From Acephala macrosclerotiorum (taxonomy: Eukaryota > Ascomycota > Leotiomycetes > Helotiales > Mollisiaceae), in assembly GCA_014904845.1 (NCBI GenBank), contig MU119310.1, positions 62,001 to 126,000 of the forward strand: a stretch of DNA of 64,000 bases. Reading direction: 5' to 3'. The notes under the pieces are model-generated. The model worked only from the letters and a program-made list of their open reading frames with translations, had not been told where the DNA came from and did not search any database. Positions 21,579 to 32,223 of this stretch are shown one piece after another. The first letter of the stretch is position 1, and each line of letters starts with the position of its first letter. The position numbers were made by a program, and so were the translations under genes.

Positions 21579-23279
21579 ATGACGGAAAAACAGATAGGCG
21601 GCGACTTGCCAGTTATGACAGAAGTCTCATCTGAAGAGGAAGTGCAGCCGACAGAATGGACTGAGGCGGATGAAAAGAGGATTAGGGGGAAGATGGATAG
21701 GAGGATTGTTCCGACGGTTTTAGCATTGTATTTAATGTGTTTCATTGATCGGTGAGTCAGCATTTGGAGACTTCGAAGACTTCGAAAGAATGGTTCACTG
21801 ACTTCAGATAGGGCGAATATTGGGTAAGCGGGCATGTTCTCCTCGCCCATGAATTTTGGAAGCCCCGACTTCCATTGCATTCCTTATACGCGCATCTACG
21901 GGTAGGAGATAGAGTGGACTGACAGACGATATTTCAGAAATGCTCGTATTCAAGGGATGCAGAAAGATTTAGATTTGATTGGGTACCGCTTCAATTGGGC
22001 TCTCACAATCTTCTACCTGGCTTACATCGTAAGTTATTTCGCAGACCACACCTAAAGTACTTATTGATCCACTTCCATGCAGGGAACCGAGATACCGTCC
22101 AACTTGGTCCTCAAACTCGTCGGCGCACGGATTTTCCTTCCCTCAATCGTCATCTCGTTCGGCCTCATCTGCATGTGCCACGCCTTCCTCACCAACTTTG
22201 ATGGCCTCCTCGCGGCTCGTTTCTTCCTCGGTCTAGCTGAGGGTGGTACTCTTCCTGGCATCGCATATTATCTCTCCTGCTTCTATCGTCGTCACGAACT
22301 TCTTTTCCGAGTCGGGATCTTCATCCAAGGAGCTACCCTTGCCGGAGCATTTGGTGGTCTCCTTGCAGCGGGACTCTCCCCAATCCCGAAATGGGGCGTC
22401 GCATCCCGACCAATCTACAACTGGCGCAACATCTTCTTTTTCGAAGGACTGTTCACCCTCCTTGTCTCCGGGCTCGCGATCTTCATCCTACCATCCACAC
22501 CCAACAAGTGCAAGTTCCTCTCAGAGAAAGACCGCTACATCGCCCTCGAACGCATCAACCGCGAACACAAAGAAACAGCAGCCGAGAAAACACAACCGCA
22601 TCACGTCAAGCGCGGCCTGATGAACATCAATAACGTCCTCTGTGGACTCGGCTACCTCGTCATAAATGTGTCCGTGCAGTCATTCTCCCTGTTCCTCCCC
22701 ACCATTCTCAACGCTCTCGGCTGGACTGCTCTCAAGACGCAGTTTTACAGCGTCCCTCCTTACGCAGTGGCTTGCATCTGGTCTGTCATTATTTTCAGGT
22801 TGAGTGATAAGTATAAACGAAGAGGAATCTTCCTGGTCTTGGGCTCAGTACTGGCGATGATCGGCTACGCCCTCCTCGCGACTTCGAAATCCAACTCGGT
22901 GAAATATGGCGCCGTCTTCCTTGCATCATGTGGTGCCTTCCCTGGCGGCCCCATCTTCCTGTCTTGGGGCTTGAACAACGCTGCTGGTCAATCTGTTCGA
23001 GCCGTATCAGGAGCCTACATCGTCAGCATCGGAAGTACTGGGGCTTTGGTGGCGGTTTGGACATACTTGACGAAAGATGCACCGTTGTACAAGAGAGGGC
23101 ATTATATAAATATTGGAGCAAGTTGTATGGCGGGGTTGATTGCGGTGGTGGCGATTTTGTATACAAAGTGGGAGAATAGACAGAGGGAGCAGGGGAAGAG
23201 GGATGGGAGGTTGGTGTTGAATGAGGAGGAGAAGGTGGAGCTGGGGTATAGGCATCCGGAGTTCAGATATACTTCTTGA
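21579..23279 (+). CDS. MFS transporter, anion:cation symporter (allantoate/nicotinate-type) family
   Basis: Four exons: 21579-21751, 21812-21823, 21938-22028 and 22083-23279, giving 490 residues. Exon 2 is only 12 bases and encodes the end of DRANIG, a conserved ACS-family block. The product has the 12 transmembrane helices of a major facilitator. Diagnostic segments are RRIVPTVLALYLMCFIDRANIGNARIQGM, EIPSNLVLK, ARFFLGLAEGGTLPGIAYYLSCFYRR and YNWRNIFFFEG. Members import small organic anions such as allantoate, nicotinate, pantothenate or biotin precursors with protons across the plasma membrane. The exact substrate cannot be told. All splice joins are in phase. The broken transporter at 38-40 kb belongs to the same family but is not a recent copy. 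Confidence 0.88.
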
Positions 23280-23877
23280 AGGCAAGGAAGGGGTGAGTTC
23301 GTTGAGGACGGTATTGATGGAGACGGGTATCGAAGATTGATTACAAAAATTATTTACAGGGTATTAGAAACAAATGCTAGTATGCTGCTACCTTTTCCCC
23401 GCCTTCAAACTCCTTGCTCAATCCTCCAGACAAATAAATTTAAAAGAAAGAGGCACGATGATTGGGATGGTGTGGCGGTGCTGTCCGTGAGTTGAATCAA
23501 GGGGTGCGTGTTGAAAAAGTTATGAACAAGGAGGGTGGTTGAAAACTCGTAAGCTCCTCGAGGTTGTGCTGGCGATGCCGGCCTCGAAAATTTGAATGCA
23601 ACTGTGAAGGGCGTTATCCGGCCTTAGTAAAGTGAGCGAGAACATTGTGAGTTACCAAAATTCCCATGCTAAATTATGAATCATAACTCATCACTCGGAT
23701 ATGCCCCCAATACTAAACTGAGAAAGTCTGCAGACCAGATGATCAGCACAGACAATACATCATGAGTCTTCTACACGTCCTCTCAAAGGTCGAGCGAGCG
23801 GAATTCGGAAACAGTACGAACGATGGGGAGTGTTCAAACGCACCAAAGGAAAGCAAATGTTGTGCAGAGACACTCAT
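23280..23877. other. Convergent intergenic region
   Basis: Lies between the 3' ends of the transporter and the large minus-strand gene. No coding signal. It should hold both transcript ends. Confidence 0.5.
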
Positions 23878-26800
23878 CTAGCACTCTTCATCGTGGTCAT
23901 GCTCCATCTCCCATGGTGCGGGTGAATAAGGTGTCATTTGGTACTCCTCCCTAGGAAAATTGTTTCTGAAAGTCTCAGCGTCCTCAACAGGCGGCAGGAG
24001 AGGCTGTCCATCGAAAGCCTGTTGAACGAAGCGAGCCATGGATCCTGAGGCTGCAGGCGCAAACGGGTTGGTGCGGTTTACTTCTGCGTGCAAAGCAGGA
24101 CGCCTCGGGGGACTGGGAGAAGCCGACTGTTCAGAACCGCTTGGGCTTGGATTCATTGCTCGAGAGGGGCCTGGAGCGTGGGAGATGGCACTCAGATTTC
24201 TGACGGCATTGTGCTGTTGTGGAGGATTGGGTACTGCGGGCACGGGTTGTGGTTGAGGGGGTAGCGTATTCATCACAACGTAGGCCTCGTCGAGTCTGGG
24301 CCCGTACGCATTGATGGGGTTTGCGAATAGAGGTTTGTCGTTGCCTCGCTGTTGGTGCTCAGCGATGAGTCCTCGCTGGGCATGTTCGCCATCAAGTATG
24401 ATGGCTTGGAACGCCAACTGCCCATAAGGATCAGGTCGTCCGAGTATCCTTGCTCGCTGAATAGCAGGAGGAAGATTCGCAAATTCAAGGTCATCATCGT
24501 AGCTGATTTGCGGTTGGGGGCCGATTCCTTCGAAGAGGCGGCTTCGAGAGGGGGGAGGTGGGTTGACTTCGTTGTTTACCGCCTGGATAGCAGCTTGCTC
24601 AGAAGCTTCTATGATCGGTTGGGGAATGCCCTGGCTTTGGGCATTGGCAGACCTTTGTGCAAAAAGGGGAATTAAATATGCTGTAAGGTTGTTAGCTTCA
24701 GCGGAACGGATGATAGGCTCAACAGCTGCAGTCTTCTCTTGGGAGCTGGGCTCGCCTTTTCTTTGACCAGGAGCCAGAGAGGTTGTGGGCTCCTGTCCAG
24801 CTCCAGGCTCATTCCTTCCTGTGCTAGATTTGGGGGATCCTGCCGCGTCCTGTTCAGGTTTCATCTTATTCCTTGAGCCCTTTGGCCGACCGCGTTTCCT
24901 CTTTTCCTGCTCCTCCTGTCCATCGCTACTAGGAAGTGAATCTGACTTTATTGAGCCTTTTGTTCCGGGTTTTGGGTCTTGGTGCTTCTTCGACCTAGAA
25001 TCTTGCTCTCTGATAGCGTGTTCTGGAAAACCATATTTGGGAGGGCTTTGCGTCTGGAAATCTTGTCCCGAATTACCCAGAACATTGATGGAGTTATTCG
25101 TAAGATTACCTTCCAGATTCTGCCGCTTTGCTGGCGATGGACCAGATCCATCGGGAAGGGAAGTTAGCGTTCTTTTGCGACTTGAGTCCGGAGCAGCAGA
25201 CAGCCCCAATTGTGGTCGAACACCAGCAGCTGATTGGCCTTGCAATTGGGGGATATTCTCGCCCTGGGCTCTTTGAAGGACGGGCGCAGGGACCCGGGGA
25301 CGAACTCTCTGCCAAATTGCCTTGATATCTCCGGGACTCGGAGGCATAAAACAAGACTTGAGCTGATCTATAGCTCTCTGTGGCGCCCACTTTCCAAACT
25401 TACACAAGACAAAGAACGCTGCTCCAGCAGCTATTCTAAGGCAAGTATCATCCCTGCTGCTGTAAATAAGAAGAACGCCTGAACTCTCGATGCATTGATT
25501 CGTGAGCTTTTCAAACTTTCCCATATCTAGCCCACCATCTAGTTCCAAACGGCGAGGAAACTCTGTATATGGCGAATTTTCTGGATCGAGGTCCAATACA
25601 TACGTGCCTTGTTTAGCAGGAGCAACATCTTGAGCCGAACAGGAAATATAGACGCTGAGTTGGCGAAACTCATGCGTAGTAACGACCTCATTGAAGAAAT
25701 TGACCAATTTATAGTCAGGAGGGATGGGATGATTCTGTTCTTGGCCAGGTCGTTGCGTTGCTTGAGATTGTTGAGGTGTATCTGCTTGCCCTCGCGGCCC
25801 CTGTTCAGCCTGCTGGGGAGGATCTCGAACTGAATCAGCATCGGCAGATGAAGTTCCAGCAATTTGGCCCAATGATAGATCTGCAGATTGACCAGATTGG
25901 CCCGAAGAACTCTCTGTACCAGGAGAAGGTGTTCCTTTACTGTTCTTCTCAGACTTCGGCGGAGTAGGAAGCTTTCCAGCTCCCTGTTCCAATGCAGCAA
26001 TTGCTAGATCAACGGACGCGCAAAGTTGGTTTTGCAGCAGAGGATCTATGCTGGGATCAGCAGAGGCCTCAGGTTGAAATGGAGGAGTGGTTTGTTGGAT
26101 CGAAGCAGGCTCAGATGCTGAAGGGCGTGGGATGTATGGGGACTCATAGCTATTGTTTGGTTGCTGTGGGATATGTGCGCCGTATGCCGTGATATTTATG
26201 TCTGCTATAAGTTGTACTGGCAAAGGCGATGGCTTTCCTAGTTGAAGCACGTCTGAAGCTTTCTCTTGTGGACAAGCTTCTTGCTGCTTTAGTTGTGCAG
26301 CTAGAGTTCCAGGCATCCAGATAGGCTGGTAGGAGGCATTTGACGCACCGAATTGTTGTCCATGAGGCCGAACAGGAGCTTGATATGCAGGTGGTAGTGG
26401 CAAGGAACTCTGTTGCTGATGGAGTTGCTGGTTTGGTAAGCTGTTGCCCATATTTTGCACCAACATCTGCCATCTCCTTTTGACGTTCATCAACACATGA
26501 TCCTTCATTTGCACACGCCCATTCCTTCTCTTCATGACCTGGTTGTAAGCATCGTCCAAGTTCATGCCGAAAACATCCATCAGGATGATCATGATTGCGG
26601 CAGGAGCTCTGCTGATACCCGTCGTATCATGTACCAGAAGATGACCGCCTTCACGCAAGACTTTCCGCCCCATCGTCAGGATGAAATCAATGTGCAACGG
26701 CCTGAACAATCCATCTTCGTCCGCAGGGGCGTCTTCACTCAATGGGGCCTGTCGGTATCGGTCTTTTTCCTTGAATGGCTTCAACTGCTTTTTGTCCAGT

Positions 26801-28566
26801 TGCTCTTGGGTTACATCGAGGATGTGTGTGATATGCTGGGGAACCGGACGTCCGGACAGTGCACGAGATCCCGAAAGGTGCAAATGGGCACGTCCATTTT
26901 CGAAGATGGGAATTATCTCACCCGGAGCGAGTTCAGGTGATGGCCCCTGACGTGCAGGTAGTATCTGAGGGAGTTGACTATGATACTGGTACTGGTGCAT
27001 TGAAAAATTTCCACCTCCTACTCCCATCATGTTTGGCTGAAGATTGAGCGCAGAGGAATACTGAGATTGCTGAAACTGTCTAAGAGGCATCTGAGGCATT
27101 GGAGCAGAAATTTGGTGCGTTAGAATTTGCCCCGGTTCTGCTCCCATCATGCCTGATTGCATGTTCTCGGAGAATTGAGGAGGTTGCTGAAATGACCCAG
27201 TTGGAAATTGAGGCATCGGATCAACGCCTTGAAACGTCAGATGTGGACTCGCTCCTGCTATTATCGTATCCCACTGACAGTTGTTCTCGAGCAACTTTGG
27301 AGACTGGTGGGATGATCCATCTTGCGGTTGAAGCGCGGGATCTAAATCCCCAAGCATCAAAGTGTAACTAACTCCTGTTTCTGCTCCCAATATACCCATC
27401 TGGCTGTTATTCATGGAGAGATCAGATGATTGCTGAACTGATCCAAATCCAGGCTGGAATGTCATATCCATCTGACCATTGTTCATGGGGAAGTCAGAAG
27501 ATTGCTGAGCCTGTCCATATCCATTCTGGAGATTTGACTGATCAAGCTGCGCTGGTGACGCCAATGGACATGATGAATTCAGCATCTCGAGTTGATGCGA
27601 AGTTCCATAGACAACTCCTGCTGGTCGTCCAGCTCCAATCGGAACAAGCTGGTTGGGTGACGGAACAGGTGCGCCAGTTGCGGCTCCCGAAGCACTGGTT
27701 TGAGGTTGCCGTTGCGATGATCCATCTTGAGCCTGGGCATTTGCTTGTGATGGCTCCGTTGCTATGGCCTTTGCTTCCATACTTCTTTTCCTCGCGAGAA
27801 TCTTCCCAACCAACCGCGCCAGATCACGTGTCGAGACTTTCAGAATATCTTTGAAAGCGGTGGAAAGGTCTGTAGTGCCCCCGGAGCCGCCTTCGAGAGG
27901 ATGAACAAGTCCCGGAACTTCGGTAGCTCTTTCAAAAGCTTGTCTTTGTACAGGAACCAGAAGCTCGAAAGCCTTTCCTAGATCTTCCTCGAACTGCGGT
28001 GGCTGAGTTCGTCCTGGTGGAAGTCTTAGCTTTAGAGGGATTGTTGAGTATTGGCGCTGGAATGGGAACGTGAATGGCCAAGGGCAACACGGGGGTCCCG
28101 TTGGTTTTCCGTTGTATGGAGTTTTGGTTTGCGAAGCTGGAGAGGATATACTTGAGAATTGCTGATTCGAAGGTTGAGGTTGAGGTTCGTTGGAGTCGGA
28201 TTCTTTGCCCTTCCTCTTTGGAGATGGGGCCATGAAGTTTGGTAGAGGTGTTTTCTTGGTCCCTGTAGTAAAGACCACGAGGAGTTGAAATTCCGAATAA
28301 GTAGTGCAGGTGTTGCGATATGAGGTGGTCGTGAACTTGGTCCACGATCTAGGAGTCGATATCTCGAAAACTTCAAGAATAGTGGACTTGGCAGTCTCTG
28401 CCACAGTAATAACTGGTGTGAGGAAGATTTTATTCCAATCTGAAATTTTTCTGACCCAATGCCTAAGCTCAAATAGGAGCTTTGGATCCCGGTATTGCAA
28501 TTCAGACTGCCTTTTCTCTGTTCTATCCCCTATTCGGGTATGGACCAGCCAAACACGTGACGCCAA
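23878..28566 (-). CDS. Large Gln/Pro-rich protein with Cys-less dual-specificity-phosphatase-like domains
   Basis: One open frame of 1562 codons; the likelier start is ATG at 28233 (MAPSPKRKGKESD), giving 1451 residues. Most is low-complexity Gln/Pro/Ser/Asn sequence. At 26.46-26.93 kb it reads like a dual-specificity phosphatase fold: LHLSGSRAL, ITHILDV, FILTMGRKVLREGGHLLVHD, TTGISRAPAAIMIILM, LDDAYNQVMKRRNG. The signature loop is normally HCxxGxSR; here it is H-D-T-T-G-I-S-R, so the catalytic Cys is Asp (codon 26628-26626). A second, weaker similar fold at 25.31-25.72 kb ends VLLIYSSRDDTCLRIAAGAAFFVLCKF. An AT-hook-like KRKRGRPKGSRNK lies near 24.89 kb. It may be a nuclear pseudophosphatase scaffold. 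I know no named family with this layout. Confidence 0.75.
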   Translation of the reverse strand: MASRVWLVHTRIGDRTEKRQSELQYRDPKLLFELRHWVRKISDWNKIFLTPVITVAETAKSTILEVFEISTPRSWTKFTTTSYRNTCTTYSEFQLLVVFTTGTKKTPLPNFMAPSPKRKGKESDSNEPQPQPSNQQFSSISSPASQTKTPYNGKPTGPPCCPWPFTFPFQRQYSTIPLKLRLPPGRTQPPQFEEDLGKAFELLVPVQRQAFERATEVPGLVHPLEGGSGGTTDLSTAFKDILKVSTRDLARLVGKILARKRSMEAKAIATEPSQANAQAQDGSSQRQPQTSASGAATGAPVPSPNQLVPIGAGRPAGVVYGTSHQLEMLNSSCPLASPAQLDQSNLQNGYGQAQQSSDFPMNNGQMDMTFQPGFGSVQQSSDLSMNNSQMGILGAETGVSYTLMLGDLDPALQPQDGSSHQSPKLLENNCQWDTIIAGASPHLTFQGVDPMPQFPTGSFQQPPQFSENMQSGMMGAEPGQILTHQISAPMPQMPLRQFQQSQYSSALNLQPNMMGVGGGNFSMHQYQYHSQLPQILPARQGPSPELAPGEIIPIFENGRAHLHLSGSRALSGRPVPQHITHILDVTQEQLDKKQLKPFKEKDRYRQAPLSEDAPADEDGLFRPLHIDFILTMGRKVLREGGHLLVHDTTGISRAPAAIMIILMDVFGMNLDDAYNQVMKRRNGRVQMKDHVLMNVKRRWQMLVQNMGNSLPNQQLHQQQSSLPLPPAYQAPVRPHGQQFGASNASYQPIWMPGTLAAQLKQQEACPQEKASDVLQLGKPSPLPVQLIADINITAYGAHIPQQPNNSYESPYIPRPSASEPASIQQTTPPFQPEASADPSIDPLLQNQLCASVDLAIAALEQGAGKLPTPPKSEKNSKGTPSPGTESSSGQSGQSADLSLGQIAGTSSADADSVRDPPQQAEQGPRGQADTPQQSQATQRPGQEQNHPIPPDYKLVNFFNEVVTTHEFRQLSVYISCSAQDVAPAKQGTYVLDLDPENSPYTEFPRRLELDGGLDMGKFEKLTNQCIESSGVLLIYSSRDDTCLRIAAGAAFFVLCKFGKWAPQRAIDQLKSCFMPPSPGDIKAIWQRVRPRVPAPVLQRAQGENIPQLQGQSAAGVRPQLGLSAAPDSSRKRTLTSLPDGSGPSPAKRQNLEGNLTNNSINVLGNSGQDFQTQSPPKYGFPEHAIREQDSRSKKHQDPKPGTKGSIKSDSLPSSDGQEEQEKRKRGRPKGSRNKMKPEQDAAGSPKSSTGRNEPGAGQEPTTSLAPGQRKGEPSSQEKTAAVEPIIRSAEANNLTAYLIPLFAQRSANAQSQGIPQPIIEASEQAAIQAVNNEVNPPPPSRSRLFEGIGPQPQISYDDDLEFANLPPAIQRARILGRPDPYGQLAFQAIILDGEHAQRGLIAEHQQRGNDKPLFANPINAYGPRLDEAYVVMNTLPPQPQPVPAVPNPPQQHNAVRNLSAISHAPGPSRAMNPSPSGSEQSASPSPPRRPALHAEVNRTNPFAPAASGSMARFVQQAFDGQPLLPPVEDAETFRNNFPREEYQMTPYSPAPWEMEHDHDEEC

Positions 28567-29210
28567 GCCAACCGCAGAGCCGTAATAGGAGTTACACCAT
28601 CCGTGTTACCTGGTACACTATAATGTAGTACCAAATATTGAAATTTTAGGGTTGTGAGTATTGAATATTGGAGCAAAATGGCGATATAGCTTCAATTTTC
28701 GCGATTTCTACCGAAAAGCAAGGCTCAAAGTTCCCCTGAGATTAAGCGAGAAGAAGGGTTGGTTTACTTTCCACTGCCCTTGAGAGAGGTGTGGAGGACT
28801 ATGAAAGCAGCGCATGAAGAGAAATTGGGCAACCATATATTCGCTAGATTGGTATTGCTCTTTGAAATCGGGCTTTCGAAGCGGGAACTAAGAGATTGTA
28901 GGTAGGGTTTGGTGTCCATACGACGTAGGAGCCACATTTATGCTCAGCAGTAAATACGACGTAGGCAAAGACGAACGTAAAGGAAATACAGTCTGGCGGG
29001 AGCGCCTGCAAGAAATATATTAATTTCTCGAATCATTATGTAGGTATCTTAGCAATACAGCGAAGCATGCCCTCCCACCCGTGCCGGCCGAACGCCCGAG
29101 CAATGCAATCGCTATCTCTGAATGTAATGCTTTCCACAATAATTAGACAGCACCATTCCCAGTCCAGAACGCCCATTTGCACCTCATAATGCACATAGCA
29201 GCGTTCCTCG
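28567..29210. other. Intergenic, no supported gene
   Basis: Upstream of the large Gln/Pro-rich gene and downstream of the kelch-BTB gene, both on the minus strand. No coding signal. Confidence 0.5.
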
Positions 29211-31540
29211 TCAAGTCATTTCCATTTCCTCGTTTTCGTCGACCTCGGATCCGAGTTGCTGCGTCTGATTGCTGCTGATGCTAGCCTTGCGGACGACGCC
29301 ACCGAAACCAAATCGCGAGCCGCCGAGTCCTCCAACGTACTCTAGTTCCTCTCCTAAAGATATATGTTAACATATGCTCAAATATTGTAGATCAAGTTCC
29401 TTACCTCCGACAACACGGCCTTCCATATCGATCTCCTGGTTGATCTCAAGCAGTGCTTGGCGGGGAAGTTTCATGAAACCTTGTGTCCGCACGACACGAC
29501 CCCAGTGCATCAGGCAGAAGTTAGCAGCACGTCTACGAAGCCACTCCTCGTTCGCAATACCAGCACAGTGCCAGATGATGCAAGCGTGCTCAACGTCCAA
29601 TTCCTTGGACAGACGGTTGACGCAAAGAAGGCGGAGGTGAGGTATGTTGTATATGTTAGACATGACCAGCAAACCAGCCACATCGCTTAATTCACCGCAG
29701 TCTTCGGGTTGGATGCTGTCAGTGTAGAGATAGTAGAGGAAAGCCTTGACGACTGTGTATGGTTCAGGGATATGCATCTTCTTCGTGTGGAACTCCGCCA
29801 TCTGAGCATTGTACAACCGCGCAAAATGAGGCCATCGAGCTTGAAGAATGAGCTTATGAACGTGGATTGGAGGTGACGTCGTGGCATTCGCATCGAGCCA
29901 AGTCTGCTGGTTCTGTTCGTCGTTACGAAGCATCGTCGAGCTCATTAATTCTTCGTCATCCCAGTCACCATCCTTCAATGCTGTAATTGTGAAATCGGTA
30001 CCACTGCCACTCTCTGGAGCTTGGTTGAAGAGCTTGGCAAGATCTGCTCCAAGCCCTTTCGAGGGTTGTACGACCATTCGCTCAGCAGATCGCAGCATCC
30101 GTGAAGTATCGACAGGAGGATCGGGAGTCAGGTTGTTACCAATGATTCCATATCGGCGGAGATCGATTTCCATGATGTCGCTCAAATACTCTTCAAACCC
30201 ACCTGGTCCCAAGTCCGTCGCGGTAGGATCAGTAGGACAACCTAGGAGCCAAGCTTTGGTGCCATCCTCGTTCATGGTACAGTAGTGCCATCTATATCCA
30301 GATCGGAAGATATCTCTGCCCTCTGCCAGCTTCTGCCAACGTAAAGTATCGAGCTCCAGAGACGACAATGAGCATTCTTGTGGAGTAATGGTGGCAGCAG
30401 GAGTAACAAAATCAAGCAGAGTTCCTGATGTATAGACATGGAAGTGCATACCGGAGCCTTGCGCAGGTATGTTGGGGCCAGACACAAACTTCAGCGAAGA
30501 AATGGTACCAGGTGCAACGGGAGGTGTACTCGTAAGCTGGAAGGATGGAGGGTTGACCTGGGCGCTGCTTGAATTCGCAGCATAGCCAGAGCTACCAACA
30601 ACAGTAGGTGGTGCCATGGCATAAGACGGTCGTGGTGAGCCACCCATGCGACTCAGAGCTGAGTGCCGATCCATCGTACCCATGCTTGGGAGTGACTCGA
30701 AAGCAGGACTGCCTTTGAGATCAAGCCACCAAATATCACCAATCTTGTCCATGTCCTCACTCAAACCACCAAAGACCCAGACTCTATCTCCCCAAAGATA
30801 TGCCGAATGGTCGAATCTACCAACAAATCTCCACGCTCTAGACCAGGTGAAGGTCTTGAGATCTAAGTAGCAAATATCATCTAAGACATAGTTGTTGTGG
30901 CCAGTGATACCTCCAATAATGAACAACTTGTCTTCGTGTAGAACTGCAGCATGCCTCGCACGGCCCTTCGGAATTGGTCCGGTCACGGCGGGTTGTGTCC
31001 AATGTGCCGTCTTGAGATCGAAGATAATGAGATCGGATAGGTACGTTCGGTGTTCGTTCTCCCCGCCGAATATCAACAACTTGTCGCCTTGGTACAATGT
31101 GGCAGTATGTCCTACGAACAATTAGTAAGAGGGTCATGCAAAACAGGGCTGAACATACCCATGCGAACCCCTGGAATATCTCCATAGTTGTCAACTAAAC
31201 TCCACTGATGACTGACCATGTCAAGTCTCAGCACATGGTTGTAGACCTCATCTGTGTACTGATCGAAACCTCCAAAGGCGTAGATCTGGTTGTTGCCGCA
31301 ATATGTGACTGAGGCGTTCACCAAACAGGCTGGTCGCTGGCCTAGAGTTCTGGTAATCTTGGGGCGGTAGCCGTCCATACTCAATCGACCTTTGACGGGA
31401 GAATTGGGCATCAGGAAGGTGTTATTCGAGGAGGTGGCAGAGCCTGGCGTCAAGACATTGCCAGGAGCAAGCTGATTATTCGTTGCGTTGCCAAACATGG
31501 AGGGGGTTGCAGTACCGCTAGGGGTTGAAGGCTGAGCCAT
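29211..31540 (-). CDS. Kelch-repeat and BTB/POZ domain protein
   Basis: Three exons, 31540-31159, 31111-29405 and 29353-29211, give 743 residues. The N-terminal half has kelch beta-propeller repeats with the GG doublets and spaced Tyr/Trp (YAFGGFDQYTDEVYNHVLRLD, IFGGENEHRTYLSDL, IIGGITGHNNYVLDDI, VFGGLSEDMDKIGDIWWLDL). After a Ser/Pro-rich insert comes a BTB domain (PIHVHKLILQARWPHFARLY ... VKAFLYYLYTDSIQP) with a BACK-like helical tail. Proteins of this layout act as Cul3 ubiquitin-ligase adaptors or cell-polarity/Ras-related scaffolds; which applies here is not known. Introns are short GT-AG, and the first has a TACTAAT branch site. It is a conserved core gene and looks intact. Confidence 0.87.
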
Positions 31541-32223
31541 TCTGCCAAAGTGTCTATTCGGTCATGCTAGAGCGCATAGAAGAACTGCGATGAGGTGAAT
31601 ATCCCTCGACAGCTTGGAGGAAAGCTTGCGTACAATGAACGCAGGTACAAGGCTGGATCACAAGCAGATCAAATAATCTCGCGTCTATTTCGGTGGTTGT
31701 CAAACAATGATGATCGGAGAAAACACTTCTCCGTGAGCTAAGTCCTGACGTGCATTGGCGCCTTCCGCCTCAGGAGCAAGGCACCAGTTGGTCGCTCTGT
31801 CAACGGCGCGCACGTACCATGCTTGCGAAAATCAAAATAAAGGGACTTCATCTTCACGATCTCTTCTTTCCTTTCCTCGCAACACTGCACCTCTACGAAC
31901 CCGCACCCCTCATTCCTCTGCTACTCTCCTCCTCCTGCTTCTTAGCAAACATACTTCTACCTTCAAACAAGATTACTTCAGGTCCACTAGATCTTTCTGC
32001 CAGTACTTCCTAAGTACAGTCATTGATCGCCTCCGACTTAAGCCATTCTTGACGAAGGCTTTCGATATATCGAGCACAACACAACGAACATACTAACCAA
32101 ACAACTACCAGGAACCATTAGGTTGAGTCTCTTGGAGCTCGTTCGATATAACGAACCTCTCCCTATCATCGATCGATACATTTATTTGTCTTTCGACCGA
32201 GATCATACCCCCGATATTGCAAA
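31541..32223. promoter_or_regulatory. Divergent promoter region, kelch-BTB / cdc20
   Basis: About 680 bases separate the start codons of two divergently transcribed core genes. The half next to cdc20 is CT-rich on the + strand (31850-32000), as in many fungal core promoters. No single factor site was identified. Confidence 0.45.

Noticed and set aside
28234..28566. N-terminal extension of the large Gln/Pro-rich protein
   Set aside because: The frame is open, but composition changes sharply and the MAPSPKRKGK start at 28233 looks more natural; the longer start cannot be excluded.
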